Assembly: GCA_942159475.1 (NCBI GenBank)
Contig: OW804096.1
Location: 12,945,871-13,009,870, forward strand
Reading direction: 5' to 3'
DNA: 64,000 nucleotides
Source of the DNA: Sthenelais limicola
Taxonomy: Eukaryota; Annelida; Polychaeta; Phyllodocida; Sigalionidae
This document shows positions 11,143 to 20,000 of this stretch, in pieces. The position numbers were made by a program, and so were the translations under genes. The notes under the pieces are model-generated. The model was given only the letters and a program-made list of their open reading frames with translations, was not told where the DNA came from and searched no databases. How positions within the stretch are numbered: position 1 is the first letter of the stretch; each line of letters starts with the position of its first letter.

Positions 11143-11331
11143 GGGTCAGGTCACCAGAAAATGTACAATCGCTAGCTCTACACATTTAGTAAAGTCTGCT
11201 AAATTCGACTGAAAAATGGTAAATACTGGGTTTATCTGGGTATATTTGGGATCGAGTTGACTCAAAAGATGTGTTTGGTTATTTGGGAGTCTTTCTGAAT
11301 GTGAATTGTACATTTTCTGGAAATTTCACCC
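11143..11331 (+). mobile_element. GGGTCAG element, variant short form
   Basis: 189 bp with GGGTCAG and TTTCACCC ends and shortened family-like interior. The copy at 46533-46752 shares its distinctive GATTGTA-side sequence and CTTTCTGAATGTGAATTGTA segment in inverse orientation, suggesting a separate subfamily. Confidence 0.8.
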
Positions 11332-11709
11332 ATATTTTGCTCCACCCACCCACCCTCCACAGGGTTTCACCTCTTTTACCCCCCACCCCCACCACCCACC
11401 CACCTCCAACCCCATTCACGAAAGTCCTACATTTACCAAGAGTAAATCTCAATTTCACTGTTAATCGGTCACTCAGGTTTTCCAGCCAACCAACATGCTT
11501 TTGCAACTCCACGTCCCCATTAAAAGGCTGGGCAACTTCAATGTTCGTTCAACCAAGATTATTTTAACTGCCTAATGCGAAAAGGGATATTTTTGTCACC
11601 TTTAATGCCAGAAATCTAATGGTTTCAGGAGTCTAGTAGAAACGTATTTATAGAAACAAAGTAGTCCAGACCAATATTCCTCGACCACTCGATCTGTTCT
11701 CTTACTTTA

Positions 11710-12093
11710 TAGTCTGTCCGAAAAGTAGTTGACACGTGATTCCTTTGTTCCTTTAAGGGGAGGGAAAAGTGGGGGATTTTTGACTTCAAACCTTTGCCCC
11801 CTGAATCGCCGTTTGCGACTGACCATGGCCGTTTGCGACCGACCATGGCCAAATATCCAGCTGTATTGTATTGTGCTGCCTCTGTCCTAGATGTGCAGCA
11901 GCTGTTGTTTTGCTTAGAGGGAAGGAAAAGCTGGTTGTACTGGCCCTGTTTCTCCATGGTTGATTGCAATGTGCGACTCGCTGGGCAAAGGGTTGATAGG
12001 TCCTTGTCATAAATAGAATTAAAAAATCTTCCACTTTTCCCTCCCCTTGAAACGACTAAGGAATCATGTGTCAACTACTTTTTGGACAAACTA
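11710..12093. mobile_element. Palindromic TATAGT TIR element (~384 bp)
   Basis: Long imperfect inverted repeats: AAAAGTAGTTGACACGTGAT near 11720 is mirrored by ATCATGTGTCAACTACTTTT near 12064-12083, and pairing continues through GGGGAGGGAAAAGTGG. TA is present at both outer edges, consistent with a Tc1/mariner-type duplication. The centre has a 21-bp direct repeat with GTTTGCGACYGACCATGGCC. Confidence 0.78.
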
Positions 12094-12109
12094 TAGCAAC
12101 CCGTCACTT

Positions 12110-12717
12110 TGGACTTTCTTTCTCCTCTCTCTTCATCTCTGTCTATTTCTCTCTGTCTGTTTCTCTCTCATTCCCTGAATACAACCTCTCTCTGTCCCTT
12201 CTCTTGCTCTCTGCATCCCAACACATGGCCACTCTTCTCTTCTTCTCTGTGTACCTCTCTCTTCTCTCCCTTTCCTTCTCACCCATTGTCCCTCCCTCTC
12301 CCTCTATTCTCTCTCGCTCCTCTTGCTCTCTGCACCCCTAACCCCTGGCTGCTCTTCTTTTCCCGGCTGTCCTTCTCTCTGTACCTCACTATTCTCTCCC
12401 TATCCTTCTCACCCATTGTCCCTCTCTCTCCCTTTCTCTCTCTCTCTACCTTTCCCTCTCACTCCTCTTTCTCTCTTCACGCTCCTCTATTTTTCTATCC
12501 CTCTGCCTCTTTCTCCTTTTCTTTTTCATCGCTCGCTATGCGCCTCCACCCACTCTCTTTCTTCTTCTCTCTCCCTCTCTCTCTCACTCTCTCTCTCTCT
12601 CTCTTCCTGTCTTACTCTTCCCTTCTTACACCTTGTTCTGTCCCCTCCCAATATCTCCTCCAAATACCTCCTACCTACCTCCAACCCCCCTTCCCCCCCT
12701 CCCTCACATTAGCATGA
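12110..12717 (-). repeat. CT-rich polypyrimidine tract
   Basis: About 0.6 kb of C/T-rich sequence on the + strand ending in CCTCC/CCCCC blocks near 12690. Ser/Leu/Phe-rich open frames reflect composition only. Confidence 0.95.
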
Positions 12718-12995
12718 AATCATTAACCCTGCCCTCTCCCTCCACAACAGTCATGCAACCCCAATACTATAAGCTTTTTAAATAGTACTATGCACCATTC
12801 TATGGCCAGGTCCCGGGGGACTATGAGCACTAATGTTATAGCATAATTACAGGTCGGAGGCTATCTCAAGACATGCACAGTGTCGGGTGCATGTCAATAG
12901 TGCATGTGCTGCAGTGCACTCTATCATGTAATAATGACTGCTTAGAATATCTTTGGGCTGATTTCCGCTGATATTGAACCTATGGGCCCATATAT

Positions 12996-13303
12996 GGGTC
13001 AGATTTTCAGAAAATGTACAATTGGTAGCTCTACATATTCAGTAAACTCTGTTAAATAAGGCTGCCATTTGGTCAATACCAGGTAAAATTGAGTATATTC
13101 GGCATTGTATTGATTCTAGCAATCTGTTTGGTTAGGTTGAACTGTGTTTTGTACTTTATTTTCGTCTAAAATTTGGGCTATTTGAGAAGATTGGGGAAGT
13201 TGAATTTGTTATGTAATGCGTTGGTCCCCCTGGTGGCCACCTAGTGGCCAGTGGGCAAGGTAGCAGCAGATCCATACTTATCAAATTGTACATTTTCTGA
13301 AAA
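12996..13303 (+). mobile_element. GGGTCAG element with a ~85-bp internal insertion
   Basis: Subfamily 2 copy, normal from GGGTCAG to about 13204. A GC-rich insertion of ~85 bp (to ~13284) precedes the final ATTGTACATTTTCTGAAAA. The outermost GACCC is missing because the next element begins directly at 13306. Confidence 0.8.
13236..13247 (-). promoter_or_regulatory. CTCF-like core inside inserted segment
   Basis: On the minus strand reads CCACTAGGTGGC, fitting the bilaterian CTCF core consensus. It lies inside the ~85-bp insertion within the 12996-13303 element. Binding is inferred from the motif only. Confidence 0.35.
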
Positions 13304-13305
13304 GT

Positions 13306-13500
13306 GGGTCAAGTCTCCAGAAAATGTACAATTGGTCTTCACCAATCCTCTCAAATAACCCACATTTAAGACGAAAATCAGGTTCAAAATATAGTTCAGC
13401 ATAACCAGACAGATTTATGGAATGAATACAATACAGAATATACTCAGATATTACCTAGTATTTATCACTTTTCACTCTAATTTAGCAGAATTTGAGAAAT
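13306..13500 (-). mobile_element. GGGTCAG element, left part, split by the retrotransposon
   Basis: Reverse-orientation subfamily 3 copy beginning GGGTCAAG and running to TTTAGCAGAATTTGAGAAAT. The remainder, starting GTGTAGAAATGTAGA, resumes at about 19063 beyond the retrotransposon and is recognisable to about 19100. Confidence 0.85.
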
Positions 13501-13663
13501 GGTGAGTGCATCGCCGCTTGGCGATGCGCGGTCATTGAAGCCAGGGGTACTAAACACTCCCACTAACAACCCACGTGACCTGGTCACGCAACAACCCACA
13601 CCACCCACCAAACCATTCACTTCACTTCCAACTTCCAACCACACCACTGGTTCAATTTTAACC
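13498..13663 (+). repeat. Split direct repeat A1
   Basis: 166 bp, identical by eye to A2 (18652-18817). Contains an 8-bp-stem hairpin (GCATCGCC, loop GCTT, GGCGATGC; 13508-13527) and the near-palindrome GTGACCTGGTCAC. Likely includes the element's promoter region, by analogy with related elements. Confidence 0.93.
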
Positions 13664-13680
13664 TTGGCAGTGAAGCCCAA

Positions 13681-15090
13681 ATGCACGGTGCTCGCAGTAC
13701 CGGCGCACATACATCCAGCCTATCTAATAGACGGAAGCTAAGGCAGTCAGACACAAGACTAGTCACTAAGCGCAATTCTATCATGGCAAATAGAAAGAGG
13801 GGCAGGAAGCCAAAGCCAGTCACGGCCCAGGATACCGGGCCAGAGACCGACCAAACCGCCGAACCGCCGGCGGGAGCAGAGGGCGGGCTCCCCGAGGTAG
13901 AACTGATAGGACCGGAGGACGAGAGCTCAGACTCTGAACCGCTTCCCCCGCCTCCAAAGAGTAAAGCAAAGACGAAAGTAAAACGAGTGACCGCCGGAGA
14001 GCTGGACATCGAAATGAAAGCCATGAAAGCCACGGTGAAGGGCATTCAAGGGTGCGTCGAAAAGATGGCCACGCAGATGGTCCAAGTGGCGAGGTGTGTG
14101 GCAAAAAAGAAGAAACCCAAAGCCAGGGCGCCTGAGACAGAGTCCGAGGACGAGACCGAGGAGTCAGAATCAGAGTCCGAAAGCGAAGAAGAGAGCGTCC
14201 CTTCGCCTCCACCTACCCGTAGGTCGGGCCGACGGCGCCGTGTCTCCCCACCACCAGTCTTCAAAAAGCAGATGGATGCCGACAGATATCTCGAGAAGGA
14301 GATGGAAAGGGAGAGACGGTCGGCCGGCCTACAGGGTAAGAAGCAATATATTTCTGACATTCATGCTCTAAATATACAGTCGAAACCATACATGTATGTG
14401 TCCAGGGAGGGTGTTACAACTATTAAGCAAAAGCTAGACGCCAGGGGCACTATGTCCGGAATGGAATACGTCGATGCCTTTCTGTCACTATTGGAGGACC
14501 CCAGGGCATTTAAGCGTAGAGATTATCATCATATGTTAACACACCTAAGAAAAGTTACCAGAGACGCCCTTGAGCGTCCCTGGCCCGCCGTCCGACGTTG
14601 GACGCAGTTCATATGGGATGAAATTGAAAATGGGACTCTTACATGGAGTGATCGTGTGGGAATACAGGAGGAGCGTGTGAGGCTATGCCTGGCCGCACCA
14701 GTCAGTATGGGCTCTCACCCGGGCTCCCAACATAACTCAGCTAGCGGGGGAAGTAGAGCCACGTTCAATAACAGGGGAAATAACGCCCAACAAGAAATAG
14801 TGTGCCGGGCTTACAATGCAAAGAGCGGGTGTAGACATTCGTATAATCATAATGAAGGTACAGTGCTAGCTCTACACATATGCGCATACTGCGATTCGGT
14901 GGGCAGGTCGTGCAAGCATTCTATGAGCGAATGTAATAGACGGGTAGCGCACGCCAACTCAACGGGTGACGTCACAGCCGGCCGCTCCCAAAGCTATAGC
15001 AATGTAAACAGCGCAGCCTCGGGACCTCGCAGTGGGTCAGGTCGACAGGCCCAGGGCTTTGGTATCCCAACACATTCAAAAAACGATTAG
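13681..15090 (+). CDS. Gag-like protein (ORF1) of Ngaro-like element
   Basis: 469 codons from the first ATG. The ATG at 13783 (residue 35, MANRKRGRKPKP) has a better context (A at -3, G at +4) and may be the true start. Visible layout: basic N-terminus; acidic/proline segment (~55-95); Lys-rich linker; Glu/Ser-rich acidic stretch (~151-172) followed by the basic RRSGRRRR; a helical, conserved-looking block at ~225-340; and a C-terminal Cys/His cluster (C375, C384, H390, C401, C404, C411, H413, C418) resembling the zinc-binding knuckle of DIRS/Ngaro Gag proteins. Expected role: nucleic-acid binding and particle assembly. The reading frame ends two codons after an A AAA AAC heptamer, suggesting fusion to RT by -1 frameshifting. 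Confidence 0.9.
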   Translation: MHGARSTGAHTSSLSNRRKLRQSDTRLVTKRNSIMANRKRGRKPKPVTAQDTGPETDQTAEPPAGAEGGLPEVELIGPEDESSDSEPLPPPPKSKAKTKVKRVTAGELDIEMKAMKATVKGIQGCVEKMATQMVQVARCVAKKKKPKARAPETESEDETEESESESESEEESVPSPPPTRRSGRRRRVSPPPVFKKQMDADRYLEKEMERERRSAGLQGKKQYISDIHALNIQSKPYMYVSREGVTTIKQKLDARGTMSGMEYVDAFLSLLEDPRAFKRRDYHHMLTHLRKVTRDALERPWPAVRRWTQFIWDEIENGTLTWSDRVGIQEERVRLCLAAPVSMGSHPGSQHNSASGGSRATFNNRGNNAQQEIVCRAYNAKSGCRHSYNHNEGTVLALHICAYCDSVGRSCKHSMSECNRRVAHANSTGDVTAGRSQSYSNVNSAASGPRSGSGRQAQGFGIPTHSKND

Positions 15091-15126
15091 AAGGGGCCCC
15101 GGCACAATTAAACCCACGGGCGCCCC
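15078..15126 (+). promoter_or_regulatory. Predicted -1 ribosomal frameshift signal
   Basis: A AAA AAC at 15078-15084 is in the ORF1 frame (codons AAA, AAC) and is a classic slippery heptamer. After an 8-nt spacer that contains the ORF1 stop (15088-15090), GGGGCCCCG (15093-15101) can pair with CGGG-C-GCCCC (15117-15126): nine G-C pairs with one bulged C and a 15-nt loop. The RT frame is -1 relative to ORF1 and open from 15000 onward, so slippage would produce a Gag-RT fusion. The elements of the signal are directly visible; its activity is inferred. Confidence 0.75.
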
Positions 15127-17432
15127 CGTTTGTCACTAAATCTGATCACCAATTTCATGCAAATGTTTTGAGTTCTCGTTCAATACAGGACACAGAGCCA
15201 CAGCCCACAAGCAGACGCCATCAGCAGCTCTCGCACGAAGTCTCGCCCCGCGAGAAAAACAAGAAAGATGGCGGCCGTGACACCCAAGTGTCACAACATG
15301 CACCAAGCACACTCATGCCTCCATCCAGCACACAGCCTAGCGACAGTTTCTCCGCTCAAAGTCAGGTGGATGCAAACATAGTAGGTCGACCTATCATATT
15401 CTCTCATGTTAAACAAATATGTGAAGGGAAGGCAGATAAACTGGACATTGATCTCGGACCGCACACGTTCGCGGCCGACAGGCGCACGCGATGGCCTCAG
15501 TGTACCATAGACCGATCTCACCCCACTCACAGCCTCATATACAGCGCGGTACGCAAATCCGGCCTGCCTAACTCTCTAGACGCTAAGATAACTCTCCCCA
15601 CCGAGTTAAATCTCAAAGCATGGGACAAGTACTTATCCGATACTAATGACCATAAGCAACTGAGGGACTTTGTAAGGTATGGGTTCCCGATGGGGTATCT
15701 AGGGCCCACGTCTCACAATGACACGGGAAAAAATCACAGCAGCGCCGATCAGTTTCAGCCCAAGATCGACAAGTTCATAGAAAAAGAAATCAGGCTAGGG
15801 GGGTTGGTGGGGCCATTCGACACTCCTCCTTTCCGCGAATGGTACCACTGCTCCCCCATCATGTCGCGCGAAAAGAGAGATAGCGAAGATAGGCGAGTGA
15901 TTGTTGATCTGAGTTATCCCCACGACGCATCCGTCAATGCATACCTCAGAAAGAACAGCGTGTGGGGAGAGGAGAGGAGCCACTCCCTCCCCACCGTGGA
16001 GGGCCTAGTACAAGAACTGGTAAAGATGGGAAACTCTGCATTTATGTCCACGATAGATATATCCAGGGCGTATAAAAATTTCAAAACCGACCCCCTGGAT
16101 TGGCCCCTTCTTTGTTTAAATTGGGACAATAAATTCTACCTAGAAGTCACCATGCCCTTCGGCGCTCGCACCTCGTCCTGCCACATGCAGCGAGTAGCTG
16201 ATGCTATTGTAGGCATACTCGCTCGTGATGGAATAGTGGCAAAAATGTACTTAGACGATTTAATCATACTATCCCCTGATAAAGAAACAGCTACTCGACA
16301 ATACGATAAAGCTATCGCACTATTCGAGGAACTCGGACTCCCCGAGGCGGTCGATAAGAGGCAACCACCAGCGCAGCTCGTTAGGTGGCTGGGTATAAAT
16401 ATTGACGCGAACAAAATGTGCCTGAGCATCCCTCACGACAAAGTGGCTGAGACAAGAGAACATGTGGAACGCTACGCCAAACGCAGATCCATGTCTAAGC
16501 GCGAATTACAGTCGCTCATCGGGAGGTTGATACATGTCTCAAAGTGTGTAGGCCCAGGACGTCTGTTTATAGGCCGGCTACTAGATGCTCTGAGAGACAT
16601 TAAAGGGAAATTTACCAACATAAACAGTGAGATGCGAAAAGATCTCACATGGTTCAGGGATTTCTGCGCCCAATGGAATGGCCGGTCGCTTATTCCTAAC
16701 TCCACCCCGAATAAAATCATAGAAGTCGATGCATGCCTCTCCGGCATCGGAGGTGCAGATGAAACACGAGCTTATGCATTCCAGGTCACACCCGTCCAAA
16801 AAGGCGTTGAAAATATATCGGAGCTTGAGGCCATCAATATTCCGGTCGCCCTTCACACACTCGTAGGGGAGGCAGACCGAGGATCACACATAGAAGTGTG
16901 GTGCGATAATATGGCAAGCGTGCTAGTGCTACAGACAGGTCGGGGGCGAAACCCCGTAATACTCGAGGCCGCACGTATTGCTTGGATGACTCAAGCACTC
17001 CTCGACATCAAAATAACATACAAACACATCGCAGGCGAATGTAACACCCTCGCTGATCGACTAAGTAGAGCTCATATGTCACAAAAATACGCAGATGAGG
17101 CTAATGAAATTGTTCAATCACGATCACTAAAAACTGTATACCCATGTACCTTTGCACTAAAAGCACTCTCTCTCCACAAATCTTCCAGGAAGACGCATAC
17201 AGATACTAATGACTCGAGCAGTGGCCAGGCAGAGGACAGCATGGGCACAGGGTACCCGATCGAACCAAGAGAGTGCAGTCAGGAGATTCGTCCAATTCAC
17301 GACAGAAATAGGAGTCCACCCCCTCGAAGCATCACATCTAGTAATATGTGCGTACATAGAGAACCTTCTAATCACCATATCGTCACCACGAACCGTAAGA
17401 AACCACATTTCTCACATCAGAACGGCATATAG
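15084..17432 (+). CDS. Reverse transcriptase / RNase H (ORF2) of Ngaro-like element
   Basis: Open in the -1 frame from 15000, with no ATG until 15315; the start given assumes entry by frameshift from ORF1. Residues below count from the TTG at 15168. RT motifs: VIVDLSYP (~244-251), motif A STIDISRAY with Asp297, motif B MPFGARTSS (~329-337), motif C YLDD (361-364), and VRWLGINID (~405-413). RNase H follows with Asp521 (VDACLSG), Glu554 (ELEA), Asp580 (WCDN) and Asp630 (LADRLSR). No methyltransferase domain follows, as expected for Ngaro rather than DIRS. All catalytic positions are intact. The last ~220 nt overlap the recombinase ORF in another frame. Function: copies the element RNA into DNA and degrades the RNA template. 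Confidence 0.93.
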   Translation, partial: RLEGAPAQLNPRAPPFVTKSDHQFHANVLSSRSIQDTEPQPTSRRHQQLSHEVSPREKNKKDGGRDTQVSQHAPSTLMPPSSTQPSDSFSAQSQVDANIVGRPIIFSHVKQICEGKADKLDIDLGPHTFAADRRTRWPQCTIDRSHPTHSLIYSAVRKSGLPNSLDAKITLPTELNLKAWDKYLSDTNDHKQLRDFVRYGFPMGYLGPTSHNDTGKNHSSADQFQPKIDKFIEKEIRLGGLVGPFDTPPFREWYHCSPIMSREKRDSEDRRVIVDLSYPHDASVNAYLRKNSVWGEERSHSLPTVEGLVQELVKMGNSAFMSTIDISRAYKNFKTDPLDWPLLCLNWDNKFYLEVTMPFGARTSSCHMQRVADAIVGILARDGIVAKMYLDDLIILSPDKETATRQYDKAIALFEELGLPEAVDKRQPPAQLVRWLGINIDANKMCLSIPHDKVAETREHVERYAKRRSMSKRELQSLIGRLIHVSKCVGPGRLFIGRLLDALRDIKGKFTNINSEMRKDLTWFRDFCAQWNGRSLIPNSTPNKIIEVDACLSGIGGADETRAYAFQVTPVQKGVENISELEAINIPVALHTLVGEADRGSHIEVWCDNMASVLVLQTGRGRNPVILEAARIAWMTQALLDIKITYKHIAGECNTLADRLSRAHMSQKYADEANEIVQSRSLKTVYPCTFALKALSLHKSSRKTHTDTNDSSSGQAEDSMGTGYPIEPRECSQEIRPIHDRNRSPPPRSITSSNMCVHREPSNHHIVTTNRKKPHFSHQNGI

Positions 17433-18162
17433 GCAGTTAGACAGGTCCACAAAAGCTCTCGACCACCAGAGAGTTAGATGGGCGCTGCAAGCAGTGGACC
17501 GTGACAAATCATTTAAACCGAAAGCAAAACAAGCTGTCCCTGCATCACTGCTACGTAGAGTGATTCTAAGCATCTCAGCAGACCCGCTATCCGAGACTGT
17601 AAAGGCAGCAATCTTAATGATATATTACGCAGCTTTAAGGCAGTCTGAGGTACTGTCCCCCTCAGTAGCAAAGTTCGACCCAGTGAGACACCTCACTAGG
17701 AAGGATGTCATTGTGTCAAGATCCAGTGTGCAAATTACCATTAAAAGTGCCAAGAATATGCAGTCGGCTTACCACAACAAGAAAGTAAAGTTAAAGTCCT
17801 CCAACGATGAGGATATGTGTATTGTGAAAGCAATGTCGAGGGTATTAGGCCATACCCCCACGACAAATCAACAAGACCCAGCATTTATGTTCCCTAACAC
17901 CAGGAAACCCATGCCCACATCATTCGTGGCACGAAGGTGGAAAGAGCTCCTCATACAGCAGAGAGCCGATCACACTAAGTACTCACTCCACAGCCTACGT
18001 AAAGCGGCTGCCACCAATGCATTTAAAAATGGTTGCTCCGAATTACAAATCCAAGCTTACGGCGGGTGGCGCTCTGACGCGTTCCGCGCCTACATAGACT
18101 CAGGCACCACAGGAGTGAATAGGGCCATAAGAAGGGCCATCGCAAACCCCCCTGCATCCTAG
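17209..18162 (+). CDS. Tyrosine recombinase (ORF3) of Ngaro-like element
   Basis: 317 aa from an ATG inside the end of the RT ORF, in the +1 frame relative to it. N-terminal core-binding-like helices occupy ~10-100. The catalytic domain carries the tyrosine recombinase residues: Arg144 (AALRQSEVL), His261 and Arg264 (HSLRKAAATNAF), Trp287 at the usual His/Trp position (GGWRSDAF) and the nucleophile Tyr295 (RAYID). Length and residue spacing are normal for YR retrotransposon integrases. Expected to insert the circular DNA copy by strand exchange without target duplication, matching the junctions seen here. Expression could be by internal initiation or re-initiation; no clear signal was identified. 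Confidence 0.93.
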   Translation: MTRAVARQRTAWAQGTRSNQESAVRRFVQFTTEIGVHPLEASHLVICAYIENLLITISSPRTVRNHISHIRTAYRQLDRSTKALDHQRVRWALQAVDRDKSFKPKAKQAVPASLLRRVILSISADPLSETVKAAILMIYYAALRQSEVLSPSVAKFDPVRHLTRKDVIVSRSSVQITIKSAKNMQSAYHNKKVKLKSSNDEDMCIVKAMSRVLGHTPTTNQQDPAFMFPNTRKPMPTSFVARRWKELLIQQRADHTKYSLHSLRKAAATNAFKNGCSELQIQAYGGWRSDAFRAYIDSGTTGVNRAIRRAIANPPAS

Positions 18163-18266
18163 CATACCAAAAAGACTACTCGCTCACGAGCTCATAAAAC
18201 ACCCCCCCAATCACCCTAAAAAATATCTATCATCTATACATAACTTAGCCACTAGGCTCCCATATA

Positions 18267-18337
18267 GACTGTCCGCTCACGGCTAAAAAGACTGTCCGCT
18301 TACGGCCTACAGAGACTGTCCGCTTACGGCCAAACCA
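18267..18337 (+). repeat. Three ~23-bp tandem repeats after the recombinase ORF
   Basis: AGACTGTCCGCTYACGGC occurs three times, 23-24 bp apart, between the recombinase stop and repeat B1. Each unit has CCG...CGG inverted symmetry. Possibly a binding or packaging site; unknown. Confidence 0.85.
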
Positions 18338-18452
18338 GACAATGCATTTACATGCAAAACCTTTTACACACCCACTCAGGGTTCTACCCTTATTTTTAAA
18401 ATTACAACCTACCCATACCCATTACCTTCCCATCCAAAATTGGCAGTTTTGG

Positions 18453-18655
18453 CTAATTATCTCATAAAATCTTCAATTTTATTACTTCTTCATACCTTTA
18501 TATACAAACCTTCAATTTTATATAAATCTACTTCACCAATTTTACACAATTTTATCTATTTATATTATAAAACATACTTCAATTAAAATAAAATTTTAAT
18601 TTCCCAAGACTGCCTCACCATCTTATCATTCAACTACCCCGTTTATGCGTCAATG
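18453..18655 (+). repeat. Split direct repeat B1
   Basis: 203 bp, identical by eye to B2 (18860-19062). AT-rich, starting CTAATTATCTCATAAAATC and ending GCGTCAATG. Contains AATAAA at 18587-18592, a plausible polyadenylation signal. Confidence 0.93.
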
Positions 18656-18817
18656 GTGAGTGCATCGCCGCTTGGCGATGCGCGGTCATTGAAGCCAGGG
18701 GTACTAAACACTCCCACTAACAACCCACGTGACCTGGTCACGCAACAACCCACACCACCCACCAAACCATTCACTTCACTTCCAACTTCCAACCACACCA
18801 CTGGTTCAATTTTAACC
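18652..18817 (+). repeat. Split direct repeat A2
   Basis: Second copy of the 166-bp A repeat, joined directly to B1 (junction CAATGGTGAG). This internal B-A junction preserves the sequence expected at the joint of the circular intermediate. Confidence 0.93.
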
Positions 18818-18859
18818 CACCCACCCACACCTTTTTCTAACATATAAAATTCCCTCATA

Positions 18860-19062
18860 CTAATTATCTCATAAAATCTTCAATTTTATTACTTCTTCAT
18901 ACCTTTATATACAAACCTTCAATTTTATATAAATCTACTTCACCAATTTTACACAATTTTATCTATTTATATTATAAAACATACTTCAATTAAAATAAAA
19001 TTTTAATTTCCCAAGACTGCCTCACCATCTTATCATTCAACTACCCCGTTTATGCGTCAATG
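18860..19062 (+). repeat. Split direct repeat B2, right end of element
   Basis: Second copy of B, ending CAATG; host DNA continues TGTAGAAATG. A 42-bp spacer containing CCCACCCACCCACACC separates A2 from B2. Confidence 0.93.
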
Positions 19063-19105
19063 TGTAGAAATGTAGACATACATTCTCATCTGTTACAACA
19101 AAATT

Positions 19106-19970
19106 TGTTTCACCTAATTTTCTCATTCTTTGCCCTAATAAGTGAAATCTGCTGCGAACGATGTCCGTGGACAAACAAAACATAAAAGTGGATGTTCATG
19201 CAGCAAAAATCCACTGATCATAAGAAACTGGTGCCAACCCAACTGAAATAGGCATTTACACATTTCTAGAGGCATTTTTTAATAGTTGGTAATAGTTAGT
19301 ATATGGTGGTGTTATACCCAAGTATGCTGAATCCGAAAAAGCCTGTTACCACCTTGATATTGAACCAATATGTTTGCATTCTCAGCTATTAAACAATATT
19401 TGTTTTACCACATTTGCTCATTGTTTGACTTATTTTTTGAAATTATCAATATTTTGCTGCTGCTGATTCTTTATTGTAGAATTTAAAGTCGAATTGATGA
19501 AAGAAAACAATTGAGGGTGAGTGAAGTATGCTGAATCCGAAAATGAATCTTACCATCCTGATATATTACTATTTTCTGCTACGAGGGGGCGTTCTTCTTG
19601 GGTCAATTTCCAGACAATCCTTTTGACAACTGCCAAGATATTTGCAGACAATTGAGTTTTTGGTTATTTTTCCAATAGCAGTATGAAAACTGTTCAGTTT
19701 ATGCCTCTGTACAATGATAGTGTTATAGTTAATAACCTAGCAGTACATATGTGTATAGGTGATCCTATATATTAGCTGCATTGTATCATATATGCTAGAG
19801 GCCCACTCCCCAGGCGATATTAATCATATAATGTCAGTTATCATAATAGCATATACTCCAATGTAAGTAATATGTGTGGGGGGATGCCATAGGATCTATA
19901 CCAATTAGCTATGAATAGGTATGATACGTATAGTACCTTTGTATTGACCACCATGATTGAATTCATATTT
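19106..19970. other. Non-coding DNA, nothing recognised
   Basis: AT-rich. GTATGCTGAATCCGAAAA occurs twice (~19322 and ~19527) with similar surroundings, a weak internal duplication. No gene seen. Confidence 0.5.
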
Positions 19971-20000
19971 GGTCAGATTGTCAGAAAATGTATGATAAGT

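Larger units (their letters stand above)
13498..19062 (+). mobile_element. Ngaro-like tyrosine-recombinase retrotransposon, complete
   Basis: About 5.56 kb, with the order A1 - Gag ORF - RT/RNase H ORF - tyrosine recombinase ORF - B1 - A2 - B2. Split direct repeats, a tyrosine recombinase instead of a DDE integrase, and the absence of a methyltransferase domain are hallmarks of Ngaro/PAT-type elements rather than DIRS1 (which has inverted termini). All three ORFs are uninterrupted and the A and B pairs appear identical, so the insertion is recent and possibly autonomous. There is no target duplication; the element interrupts a GGGTCAG short element. Confidence 0.95.

Noticed and set aside
12109..12717. 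202-codon plus-strand ORF
   Set aside because: CT-rich tract translation only.
15168..15170. TTG as the start codon of the RT ORF
   Set aside because: TTG is a poor eukaryotic start, and the frame is open upstream to 15000; entry by -1 frameshift from ORF1 is better supported.
13681..18162. LTR retrotransposon or integrated retrovirus
   Set aside because: There is no DDE integrase, protease or LTR pair; a tyrosine recombinase and split direct repeats are present instead.
13498..19062. DIRS1-type element
   Set aside because: Termini are split direct repeats, not inverted, and no methyltransferase domain follows RNase H.
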